Assembly (NCBI RefSeq): GCF_000006565.2
Contig: NC_031475.1
Location: 4,697,601-4,761,600, forward strand
Reading direction: 5' to 3'
DNA from: Toxoplasma gondii ME49
Taxonomy: Eukaryota > Apicomplexa > Conoidasida > Eucoccidiorida > Sarcocystidae
DNA: 64,000 bases
Positions 1 through 10,300 of this stretch are shown here, piece by piece. Below the pieces are notes generated by a model that was not told the DNA's origin, searched no databases, and was given only the letters and a program-made list of their open reading frames with translations. Made by a program: the position numbers and the translations under genes. The first letter of the stretch is position 1; each line of letters starts with the position of its first letter.

Positions 1-1505
1 GAGCGCAACGGCACGTGGCTTTCACGTCGCTCACTGGGGTAAAGACCCTTCTTTCTCGACCCTGGCGAGACCTGAATAGTATCGCAGCATCTGCCCCTGC
101 TGGCAATTCGCCATGGGGCAAAGGAACTGAGAAAGGCGATTCAGTACAACCTGCTGAAGCGAGCCGTGCAGCAGCTCAAGAAGAAAGGGATGCTCGTGGT
201 CGGCCTCGCAGTGCTCTGGGAGGCAGTCCCGTTGGCGAAAGTGACACGAGTGCGATTGCCGGCACCTACAAACGGAGAGATGCAAGCACCAGCCCCAGCA
301 GCAACTCAGATGTCTCCGATACTTCTGATGGGACAGAGCAAGCGCCCCTCAAATCTCGTCGCTCTATTCGGGAGCTAACAACGCGACAGTGTCTAACAGT
401 GCAAAGAGAGCAGTATCTCCAGCAGTTGCGCAATGTTCTGCCTGCAGCAGTCATACAAAAGCAGATGACATTGGCACTGCCTTCTGGCTGTGCAAAAGAT
501 GCTCCGTACATGTTTCAGAAAACGCAACCTCGGCGAGAATCTGCGACCCAGAAAAAAGTTACGCTAGCGAGCCTGCAGCACGAGACAGCACGCACGCATG
601 ACTGCAAATGGCGCCACAAACATCACTGTTCCCGTGGATTAAAATGTGTCAGAAGTCACTCCGGCGATTCCCGAACAACTGAGAAGGCTCCGTGCGCCCT
701 ACCCTCAGCAAAACGCAGCGCTGCCCAACCAATCCGCAAGTCTCAACCGCTTCACTCCTTGCCGTCGTCTCGTGATCACGAAGCGAATCATCGTCCTCCA
801 CATCTTCAGCAGCAGCAAAGAAAAGTGCCTCTCCCTGTCCCTCATAAAAAGAAATCTTCGTTCCTGTCGCCCCAGTCTGTGGACAGCCCCAGGTCTTCGT
901 CCACCGAATCCTCCGGTTGTGAACGTGCTATCCACGGAGATCGATGCGGAATTCCTTCGGTTCAAAGCGACTTTGAGGTATTCAGAGGCAGTGTACAGAC
1001 AAAAAAACGCTGGTATTCGGCAACTCACGCCTTTGACGAAAGGAATGATTCGGTTTTATCAACTGCAACTGATAGCTTCAGGTTAGATGGCAAACCCCAA
1101 TCTGTAGAAGGCGTGTCACGGCTATCGGCGGGACGCGGCTGCACGTCACTGCGTGGAAAGTCCGTTGGTTGCTCCGGTGGCCGAGACGAAACTGTTCAGC
1201 GGAGCTCTTGCATTCAAGAGAGCCCACGCAATGACGGCAGCAGGCGCTTTACTCTTACGCCTCACAGTAAGAGTCGCCAGTATCAGGGAGCGACGCTTCT
1301 TCTTCACACGCTCCAAGGCACGGATACTCTCCCAGCATCGACCAGTTCTAGTAACGCGGCTTCTGCACGAAGAGTGAAAAAAGCGACGGCTGTGCGTTGC
1401 TCTAACATTTCTGGAGAATCGTTTTCTCGGACGGTTTTTGCTGCCGCTGAAAAGAGACTGGAGGAGCTGCGAATGCAGGGTTCGATCTACGCCCCAACTG
1501 GCTGA
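1..1505 (+). CDS. 3' part of a low-complexity hypothetical protein
   Basis: The reading frame is open from the left window edge to a TGA at 1503-1505, giving at least 496 codons, so the 5' end lies outside the window. I do not recognise a domain. The protein is hydrophilic, rich in Ser, Arg and Lys, with clustered basic pairs and many Ser-Ser runs, as in disordered coccidian proteins. The last residues, roughly AAEKRLEELRMQG, look like a short charged helix. The length of the open frame against several short competing frames is the main support for coding. No intron is needed within the visible part. It converges on the endonuclease gene to its right. It could be the last exon of a longer protein. 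Confidence 0.55.
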   Translation, partial: AQRHVAFTSLTGVKTLLSRPWRDLNSIAASAPAGNSPWGKGTEKGDSVQPAEASRAAAQEERDARGRPRSALGGSPVGESDTSAIAGTYKRRDASTSPSSNSDVSDTSDGTEQAPLKSRRSIRELTTRQCLTVQREQYLQQLRNVLPAAVIQKQMTLALPSGCAKDAPYMFQKTQPRRESATQKKVTLASLQHETARTHDCKWRHKHHCSRGLKCVRSHSGDSRTTEKAPCALPSAKRSAAQPIRKSQPLHSLPSSRDHEANHRPPHLQQQQRKVPLPVPHKKKSSFLSPQSVDSPRSSSTESSGCERAIHGDRCGIPSVQSDFEVFRGSVQTKKRWYSATHAFDERNDSVLSTATDSFRLDGKPQSVEGVSRLSAGRGCTSLRGKSVGCSGGRDETVQRSSCIQESPRNDGSRRFTLTPHSKSRQYQGATLLLHTLQGTDTLPASTSSSNAASARRVKKATAVRCSNISGESFSRTVFAAAEKRLEELRMQGSIYAPTG

Positions 1506-2315
1506 CACTCCGCTGAAGTGTGTACGATGGAGCATCGCCTCTGCGACATCTTCTTGTCACTTGTCACCATGTTCAAGTGTTGCAGTGTACTCCTCCATGA
1601 ATACCCTAACAGGCAGCCATTTTTACCCTTTCTCCTGCAAAACTGAAACGTCGTGTTGCCCACGGTGCCGTGTCGAACCAACGACGGAAACTGTCGATGG
1701 ATAATGCACGTATCATGAGTTGCTGGCCAACTACGGCGTATCTGGTGAAACCCAGCAAGTGTGGTTCTCATGACAGAGAAGTCATAAGTCATCAATGTCT
1801 GCGGGCTGTCACCGTCGCGCTCAGGTCTGTAAGAAACGCCTGCATACAAAAGATCACAAGACATGGAGTCTAGCACACATAAAACAGTGGACTTCGAGAA
1901 AATTAGAGGTGATACTATACGGAAGGATCCAAGACGTGCATGCATCAGTACTGATGAGGTGTATGCCCTTGGCATTTCAAAACCCTCACACATCCTGATG
2001 AGCTACAACCTGGGTCCGTCCCAGATCAGTGCCCTGCAGGCGTAACCAGTCGAACGCACCTTGCGAGTCTTCGCCAGAAAATTCGCGTTCGAGCGGTACG
2101 TCGCGGGTGGGAAGCATGAATGAATGTGACAAATGTAGGGGGCCAAGGCAAGACTTTCGCTCATCTCCATCCTAGAAGTGCCTCGTTCGCATTATTTTCT
2201 CTCTTCCCTGTCACGCGCGAGCGATCGCCTCCACACAAGTCTTTTCACAGAACACCTCGAAAAATGCAGACGCTAGTAATGGCACATGCACGTCGTCGAC
2301 CCCAGCTGGGTTTCT
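1506..2315. other. Convergent intergenic region
   Basis: This stretch separates two genes that end toward each other, so it should hold both 3' untranslated regions. I see only short unrelated ORFs, no repeat array and no RNA gene. A TGCATGC word occurs near 1938; because neither neighbour starts here I give it no promoter role. Confidence 0.5.
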
Positions 2316-3692
2316 TCAGTCTTCTTCCTTGACGCGGTCCAGCTGGATGTACAGCGGAGGTTCTCGTGATTCCAGCTCCACAAGCGCCAGCACTGCCGCC
2401 TTCTTTGCTGCTGTGGCGAGCCGATGCATTCGCACCAGTGATACGGGATAAAGCGCAGAGAACTCCAAGGTTTTTTGACATTCTTCCAGCGGTCTGAAAA
2501 CGTCGGTAGCTCGTGGGTCCTCTGCTGTGTCCACCGAACGGTGGAGAACCGGGTTGTGTTCCGTAGCCGTATCGAGGAGCATACGCGAAGGACAAGAATC
2601 TGGAGGGTTCAGTCTGCGCAGGAACCGTCCTCTGTTAGAGCGCGAACAGCGCATGCACTCTTGAGAATTACATCTCTTCTCGGGAGCCACTACAACGAAC
2701 ACGAGAGCTGCCGCATGACACAGAGATGGAGAGAGTGGGTACAGCAGCCAGTCGCCGCCATATGCAAGGCCGTCCCGAACGAAGAAGCCTTTTCGATGCA
2801 AATCGACGAAAACACGAGACCGAGCAGCCTCTGCCTTCCTCACGCGTACACTCGACCCACCCATGGAGATGATAGGCGAAGGATTTAAAGCAGGAAGGGA
2901 CAGTACAAAGACGGGGAGAGCCTCGCTTGAGCACTTCCAGGGGCAGACGCGACCTGGTTGCGTCAACCAAGCCCCTACCTCCTTTCCCGACACCAAACAG
3001 TTGTATTTCTGTTCAGAGGCAGTCAGGTCTGCCCCGCTGTTCGCAGCATCCCTGTGACCGGAACATGTATGGTTCTGCCGCTCCACCTCCCCACCGAGTA
3101 GAACACGAGACTGGCTAGCAGAAAGAAGAAAAATCTCCCTTTCCAACTTGAAAATGTTTGTCTTTCTCCTTCCATCTGGCCCTAGACGATGTTGACCATC
3201 ACAGCCGCCCCCCTGTTGAAGCCGCGGTCTCTTCCTCGTTTTCTCTACCAATGGCTTAAACTGGATAGCTAGCAACCGATGCGTTTCCAAAGCGTCACGT
3301 AGACGACGCGAATAAAATAGGAGACTCATGTTGAACTCCGACTCGGAAGAGGACAGAACGATAGGGTTCCGCGACTGCGCAAGGTTGACTGGGGAAGGAT
3401 CCTGCGACGAAGAATGGCCTTCTTTCCTGGCGTCATCGTTATCAGGACTCTCCAAAAGGACTTCAGTTCCACTTTCACCTTCCGGGACAAAAAAGCGCAG
3501 ACACTGGGCACAAACGAAACCCCCGTAGCCACGCATCGCCAAATGGGTTTCGTCAAGTCCGAGGGGGAACGGGGGTCGCGGTGCCTCCTCGCGGCTAGGG
3601 CCAAACGGGGCGAACTCTGGTTCCTGATCGAGGGTGAAAAAAGCATTCTCTTTCCTCGTCATTTTGTCGACGAAGTCCTTCTCAGCTGCCAT
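2316..3692 (-). CDS. tRNA-splicing endonuclease catalytic subunit (SEN2/SEN34 type)
   Basis: A single open frame of 458 codons starts at an ATG at 3692. Residues about 293-458 match the tRNA intron endonuclease catalytic fold: VFVDLHRKGFFVRDGLAYGG followed by DWLLYPLSPSLCHAA, then a lysine-bearing helix (MHRLATAAKKAAVLALVE). The expected catalytic triad is visible as Tyr318, His326 (eight residues apart, as in human SEN2 and SEN34) and Lys430 or Lys431. The family cuts pre-tRNA introns as part of a four-subunit nuclear complex. His to Lys is about 104 residues here against 30-40 in the human subunits, so residues about 338-410 are an insertion or an unrecognised in-frame intron. The N-terminal 290 residues are divergent and contain one CxxC (61-64). 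The wording of the core is nearer SEN2 than SEN34, but I cannot decide firmly. Confidence 0.78.
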   Translation of the reverse strand: MAAEKDFVDKMTRKENAFFTLDQEPEFAPFGPSREEAPRPPFPLGLDETHLAMRGYGGFVCAQCLRFFVPEGESGTEVLLESPDNDDARKEGHSSSQDPSPVNLAQSRNPIVLSSSESEFNMSLLFYSRRLRDALETHRLLAIQFKPLVEKTRKRPRLQQGGGCDGQHRLGPDGRRKTNIFKLEREIFLLSASQSRVLLGGEVERQNHTCSGHRDAANSGADLTASEQKYNCLVSGKEVGAWLTQPGRVCPWKCSSEALPVFVLSLPALNPSPIISMGGSSVRVRKAEAARSRVFVDLHRKGFFVRDGLAYGGDWLLYPLSPSLCHAAALVFVVVAPEKRCNSQECMRCSRSNRGRFLRRLNPPDSCPSRMLLDTATEHNPVLHRSVDTAEDPRATDVFRPLEECQKTLEFSALYPVSLVRMHRLATAAKKAAVLALVELESREPPLYIQLDRVKEED

Positions 3693-4148
3693 TCACACCA
3701 AGATCCTTGGAACGCGCTCAGCGTCACAAAACAATCGCTGGCGCAGACGCCGCGATGAAGAAAGTTGAAAGTTCTGATGCACCACAATCGAGCAAAGAGA
3801 GATGTTTGAGTAGGGAAGGGGAAACAAGTTATTCATTTTTCTCACAATAAGGGTATTTTTCGTTGTCTCCCAAACCATATCTGCGCAGAGACCGCCGCCT
3901 CTCGATTGCATGTGCATGCGCGTCTGTCCTGTATTAGATGCATACACGTTACTATTGTCGATGTCGAGTAGCTCGTTTTAGCTTCATGTCCACAGCGCTA
4001 AGTACAAGACTTGTGGGACAAGTAAGAAGTACGGAGATTCGCCGTACTCGTAGGAGAAAGTTGAGTTTTCTGTTTCCTTGTTTTTCCAACATTCAGGCGC
4101 AAATGACCTCAAGCGTTGTGGCGCTGGTCGTTTAGGCCGTTGTCTGTC
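3693..4148. other. Intergenic region upstream of the endonuclease gene
   Basis: The stretch holds the probable promoter and 5' leader of the minus-strand endonuclease gene and, if the 4149-4957 model is right, of a divergent plus-strand gene. I see no repeat and no convincing ORF. Confidence 0.35.
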
Positions 4149-4957
4149 ATGGTAGAATGTGACTTGAGGCGTCTACGATATCGTCGGCGATTGTGCGGTA
4201 CTTTCTCTTTCGTTTTCCTGATATCTACCTTTCTATTACACGCTGCAGCTGGTCTGGTGTTAGCCATGTTGCAGGGGAATGCTGTACGTTTTGAAGCGGT
4301 GACACACTGGATCTGTCAGGCGGCCTGTTGACAGGACAGCTCGCGCCGTTGCATGCAGAAGCCTGCATCGGGCACTCGGTAGTGAAATGAGAGCATTTCG
4401 TCAGGCAATAATCGATTTCTTACTCGCAGGAATTGCAGGTCTTGGCCGGATTTGAATTCACAGCTGGTTCCTCCTCGGTTTCGCTCGCCACTGCATCTAC
4501 GATGGGTTGGATTACCAGTACCCTCAAGGTCCGCTGCCGCGCAAGAAATTCCACACAGAGCCGCTGCAGAGGGTGCACCTCTAAAGAAATTCAGAGCAGA
4601 CTGAGATTCCATTGCCTTAACTTTCTGCTGGTCACGATGAACGCGTGAAGGGTGTACACATACTTGGAGAGAAATGACGATGGCATCGTTCTGGATCTTT
4701 TTCCTGTCTTTTCGTTTCAGGACCTCCGACAATACTGGGACGCCGTACTACCGTCTGACGCCAGCTGTTACACTCGTTGTCGCCACTTCCTCACTGAAGC
4801 GTCACTCGATTCCCCAGCACCTCCCCCCGGCACATTTGCAGGTTGTTCGACGTCGTCTCGTGCCTGGTGGTCCGAGCTCCGTCCCGGTCGATCCAACTAT
4901 ACTGCAGGCACTTTCTGCAACAACGGTTGTGGCGGCCTAAACACTGACAACGTGTAA
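4149..4957 (+). CDS. Tentative three-exon gene for a small secreted protein
   Basis: Model: exon 1 4149-4256, exon 2 4430-4528, exon 3 4721-4957, all phase 0, about 147 residues. Exon 1 begins MVECDLRRLRYRRR and runs into a strongly hydrophobic stretch (about residues 17-36) that looks like a signal peptide or signal anchor. Exons 2 and 3 follow good acceptors (tactcgcag and ttcgtttcag). In this frame exon 3 carries six cysteines, fitting a secreted or luminal protein. Against the model, a second frame of exon 3 is also open and looks protein-like, the donors (GTGTTA, GTCCGC) are weak, and no family is recognised. I cannot exclude that the whole model is chance. Confidence 0.3.
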
Positions 4958-5412
4958 GCGGGGTGGGGGTAAGCTGTGTGGAAGAAGGGCAAGAACTACG
5001 GAGATTTAGGATCTGTTCGCGGAGTGAGATGCTGCTTGGGTCACCTGCCCAAGGCGGAACTCTGGACTGGTTACCCAGCGAACTGTGCTCTCATTAATAA
5101 GAGTCGTAATATACCTCGCCAGCAGTACCCACCACGTTATAGCTGAAGCTAAACTCTCTGTTACGCATTGCAAAGTGAGGCTCCTAGGTTTATATAAATT
5201 ACCTTTTTCTGGTGAGTACGGACTACGAGTTGGACGACTGAGTTAGATCTGGAAAGTCTTTGTTTACCGGATCCAAGTTTTTTCGTGCTGTGGCTTCAGT
5301 GGAGGGTGTCGCGGAGTGGAAGCAGTTGAGAAAAAGTTTTTACCCGCTTGACGCCACAGGTTGAATCAAGGAGTCCCTTCTTTACAGCTTGTGCCGATAT
5401 ACCTCGCAGGTT

Positions 5413-5720
5413 TTACGATGTTTTGAGCCCGCCACTTTTTTCTGGTACACTTGTGTTGTGTGACTTCACAGCGTTTCCTGCCGAGAGAGCTGCAAGGCGT
5501 TCTGCTTCGGTGACGTCGTTGAGGTGACTGGCGAACCTAGGTGCCACTTCTGAAGTTTGCAGGTTCTCAGGTGGTTGGTATTTCACCTTTTCACCTCTCG
5601 TGGGAACGTGATGAGGCTCGCGCCACGAAACTGCTTCAGCACCAGGTCTCGAGAATGCAGACTGCCCACCGTCGTCTGAAGTGCCGTTCGTGATCTGTGG
5701 TTCAATCAAGTGGAGTTGCG
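5413..5720 (-). other. Candidate 3'-terminal coding exon, gene of origin unsettled
   Basis: A minus-strand frame runs from an acceptor-like AG next to 5720 to a TAA at 5413, about 102 codons, ending in GLKTS. It is hydrophilic (Gln, Glu, Pro rich) with no recognised domain. It could be the last exon of the kinase gene to its right, or a separate gene. The acceptor has a poor pyrimidine tract, so support is modest. Confidence 0.25.
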
Positions 5721-7384
5721 CTAGAAGTCATGTAGCTCTTTTCTTTCGCACCACTGATCCGGAAAGACCGGAGGCCTTTTCTGTGTGTGCCACTTCTCAG
5801 GCAAAAGGCTCCGGTGCGGACCGTGGCTTTTGGGAGCAAGCACCTGTAAGTGGATATGACGGCAAATATGTTCATGCATCATCCCCGGAGAGTTGAAGCA
5901 AGTTGGCAGTTGGTGAGGTGGTGCGAATCGAATGCAAAGCAATTTGGTGCGGGATGCGGGTGCACATAGACACGGTTCCCTGGCCCCTGGCAAAAGTTTC
6001 TTTGACTGGCACAGACTCAGCGCAGAAGTTTAAGAAGTGCGCCAGCAGTGCCTCGTGTTCTATGCGTGTTGATCTCGGATCGCATGGTCGTGGGACCGCC
6101 TCAGTGCTCTGACACGGGTTGCCTCTGAGCCCCCGTGAGATTTGAGAAAGCGTAGGTCGCACGTCAGAAACTGGATTAAATGCCCTTTCTTGGTTGGTTT
6201 TGGCCTCTGCTGGCAGTTATCTCAACCAAGAGATCGTCTGTGGCACATTTTACTAAATGGGGTCTTCGGACAGCAATCTCGTTCGCAGGGCCACCGATCG
6301 TGCTGCATTTTTTCAGGCCGATCCAGAAGTCCGCAAGATCTGCGTAGAGGCTTGCACATTCGGCTGTAATGCTCGAGAAGAACTAGGGCTTTTCCCCGGC
6401 AACGCAGGGACTACACATGCAAGCAACAAAGAAGCAAAATCCAGCAAGACAGGGAATAACGACGTGCATTCATGAATACGGGTTCCTCCAGCGGAGTAAA
6501 AATTCGTGTGGTAGATGGCAGGTTCGATTCTAGGTACCGTCCACTTGCTGCAAAGTAGCGATCTCGAACATACCCTGATACGGGGCTGACGGTGTCTTCG
6601 TTCAGGATCAACGCATGTCAAGAAGCATCTTGTCCCCGAGATTTAAGATCAACAGAATTCGGACTGCTTTTCTTTGAAGTGCGACCAAATAATGGCATCG
6701 GATGAAAGCGCGAACGCACGCAGTTTATTGGTTCGTTCATAACACCATGGATTGGATACAGTTTTCAGGCTTTTGTTCAGGTCAGTTGTTTGTTACAGAC
6801 AAAGCCACAAGTTCCCTCTTGCTAAGGGGTGACCCTTCTAGTACATGGCGTCCGCTGATATTCGGGAGGGTGCACGCAGAGGTATTGTGCCCCCGTCCTA
6901 CAAAATTTGCAAGTCGTCACCAACTCATGTTCCATTATCCAGCGTGCCGGTGGTCACAGTAGAGGGCTTAATACCAAAAGTAAGGCGCTGCAAGTTTGCT
7001 TCCATCATAGGCGTTGCACATGCAGCTGGGTTCTATCCGCAGCGCACTCCTGCAACCAGCAGCTTTCGTAAAAAATCAGATGAAAGTCCGCGTGCTGGGC
7101 CCCAGGCCTTGAAATGATGAGAGGAAGCCAAATAGCCGACAACCGTTTCTCAGTTGGAATACCGTGAGTGTCCCTGAAAGAATAAACCCAGAACAACCGA
7201 GCAGTCTGACAGTTGACAGGAAATCAAGCACTTCCTTATCAAGCGCAGAAAACGGCCACTTAGCCTCAGTAAACGAGGTTTCACAAGAGATTTCAAACGC
7301 AAAGCAGTCTCACGAGTGGGAGTACCAACTGTATTCCTCCTGACGGGGAACTGATGTGGCTTCACAGGCAATATGACTGCAACT
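5721..7384. other. Unresolved stretch downstream of the kinase model
   Basis: If the kinase has calmodulin-like exons they should lie here on the minus strand. One candidate begins at 7173 after a strong pyrimidine tract and reads DTHGIPTEKRLSAIW, resembling the second half of a degenerate EF-hand loop. Another possible exon begins near 7263. On the plus strand an ORF from 6257 starts MGSSDSNLVRR. None can be joined in phase with confidence. Confidence 0.25.
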
Positions 7385-10300
7385 CTATAATCTGTGAAGT
7401 TTTCGTGGAGCATCCACTAGTATTTGAAGCCTTGCTGCTGAGAGAGCGTTCTCTTGCTGAAAGGGACACCAATTCCTCTACTGTTGGCGAGCTGTCTTTT
7501 TGCTCGCCGAATTAGAAGACTCCATCGGCACTCCTATGTAGCACCGGTGACACGCTGGTGTGGGACATTGGTGTTATTTGCCATTGATGCGAAGAACGGA
7601 GGGTTTTTCTTCCTTGAAGCTTACTTTCCTGGAGGCAGTAACCGTCATGCGCTGGAGCTCTGCGAGCTGCCTGCGAACGCCATCGTCCATTGGAGCAAGC
7701 CTTCCCTCAGCGGCTCTCTTGCTGAGGACATGCAAAGGAAGGAACTCTATTGCAGACTTGCTGGAGGTTCAGCAAGAGCTTTTGGGAATTTTGTCATTCT
7801 GGCACCAACAGTCTGTGAGCACAGGGTACCGCAGAAAGGACATTTCTGCCTCACGCTGGTTCATCACTTCAAGGCGATAAAACCTGTATTCCTGGTTGTC
7901 TTGAAATTACTGTTCATTATCCGACAAAATTAAAGGGCATATGCCTCAGTTTCTTGCAATCTGTAGTTAGAGAATAGTACGACACGAAAACTTGAGGCGT
8001 GCTCCTACCCTTGCAAAAAGAATACCGGAACTCCACGGCGTGCGAAAGCTAACAAAAACAACTATTGCCATCTACGCATAGGTGCTGGAGTCATTCTTTT
8101 GGCGTCTCATTCTGTATGGGACGTTTATCCGACGAAACCCGGAGTTTTCAACGTACTAAGCCAAATATCGTATTTCTGGATGTATCTGGTAGTCGGCGAG
8201 GTAGGCCGCGGGGGCAAGTAACCAAGGATGTTGCATCGCTGCGTTGAGTTGCACACATGAAACCCACACGTGAACTCAAAAACGATGTTGATGTCCATCG
8301 TGTTATCCATTGCGACACCCATTCCCTTTTTCACCGAAGTATGAACCTGAAAGGTGACCGTCCAGGTCACGGCCCTGTCACTCCAGGGATTTTAGCGTAG
8401 CTGAATGATACCTTAGAGTTTAAGGTCATCAACTTTCACTTCTCTTTTTTGCGAGGTACACTTAAACATGGCTCACCTTCAAGAGCATTTGGTCTCTTCG
8501 CAGGATTGTGTTGCAGGAGATCTTGAAGAAAGCTCTGCGCCTGCAAGCAAACCATAGCAACGCCAAGCACCGCACATTTGTTCTCTGTCCCCACTGGATG
8601 AGTTCATTACCGGTGTTATCCTCTGCATAGAAGGAAACGCAGGTGGAAGGCGTGTCTAAAGAACAAAAGCAAGTTCAGGCTGCCTGTCCTGGTTCGATGC
8701 ACTTCCAACCTTGACAGACATTCGAATTTAGCAGACGACGGATAACCCCCGCACCTACCAAAAGCGACGGAGGCTGGAGTCCTGGATTGTTTGGATATGG
8801 GACTGTTCCCGCAGAAACTTCTTGCTGCAGCGTAAACGCAAATCACTAACCGATGCTCTCTCCTGGGAATAGCCTTCCGCTTTGCCGCGGAACTGACACG
8901 GACCGAGTTGAGTAACATCGTAAATCTCTCTACAACAACCGCGTCAATCTGTATGCTTTTCCCTCAGTGTGTCCGCCAGTGTTAGCTTCCTGCTCCTATT
9001 GTGTACCTCTTAAGTCGGTGAACATAAGACATCTCCACAGTAGTGTCATGGAAGGGCCATACCTCACTGGAGGCCGACGAAAGCAGCGGGGAACACTGGC
9101 AGAGACCATTGTGTACAGCACACCCTCAGGCAGGCAGAGGCAGAGCCTTAAAGAACGCTTGCGCAAAAGGATTGTGGTGTCCTTTTCTGTGGGTCGCCTG
9201 TTCCCTCAAATTCAAACAAAATAGTTTGCTCCAGGACTGGTGCACATGGTTTCTCACTCGGATTTCATGGAATGTTGACTTCGAGTGAACCCCAAATGGA
9301 TGGGTACCATAAAGCATGGCGTAGACCACAATCCCCAAGCTCCAAAGGTCACATTTCTCGTCGTATGCTTGCCTACGCAGGAAATACATCATCCACATAA
9401 CTCAAATTGTTAGAACAGTCGCCAGAGGCGACTGTTTCCTGGGACGTTCGCGGAAGGTCGCGGCGCGGACGTGTGTGTGCGTCTCCGCCCGTTATTCCTC
9501 AGCGACAAATAAGGTATTGCAATGAGCACGAGGAAAGCTGCATCACGAAAAACTCGATCACCCGGCGACATTGGTAGCGAAGCACCAAGCCAACCCGTGT
9601 CTCTTACTCAAAGACTTCCGGCGCGATATACCTCGGACTGCCGCAGATAATGGTATATTTTGTCCCGGGTTCGAATTGCAAAGCTAGCCCAAAATCGATC
9701 AAGACTAAGGGTGAATCATCGTCGTTCGTCTGTTTATAGCATAGCACATAACATCCAGAAACCTGTGTCCTCTACTAGGATGAGGAAACGGTGTTGCTTT
9801 GAGACCTAGATGCCGCCCAGAAGTCCTCGTGTAGCTGCGCAGTACTGCCTCTTTGCGGAAAACAAGCGAACCACATCATCTGCAGCCACCAGCACCAACA
9901 GGAGCAGTGCTGGTCGCTCACATATGGCAAATTACAGAATGTCGACTCACCAGGAACAAGAAATTGTCGGCCTGAGCCACAAAAACAATAGTGGAGAAAC
10001 TGACGGTCTCGAGATGTGAAGTTGGTTTGTATGGGTCACTCGCGTCGGAACAGTATGTCTTTCATACCGTGACTGGAATAGTGCCATTTCCTTCTCGTTT
10101 TCTGGAGCTCAAGAGCTGTGGCAACTTCAGATACACCACATTTCTCCTCACCTTCAGATCCCTGTGCATGATCCCTCGCTCGTGACAATGATGAATAGCT
10201 TCCAGCATTTGCCTGCGAACAGAAAAACTCGACCGGCGGACCATATCATTGTCTGATGCCACTGAGAATTCATTCGCGTGGAAGGAATATATCAAGCTCC

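Noticed and set aside
7454..7933. A 159-codon plus-strand ORF
   Set aside because: It lies antisense to kinase exons 12 and 13, which join in phase with the rest of the kinase.
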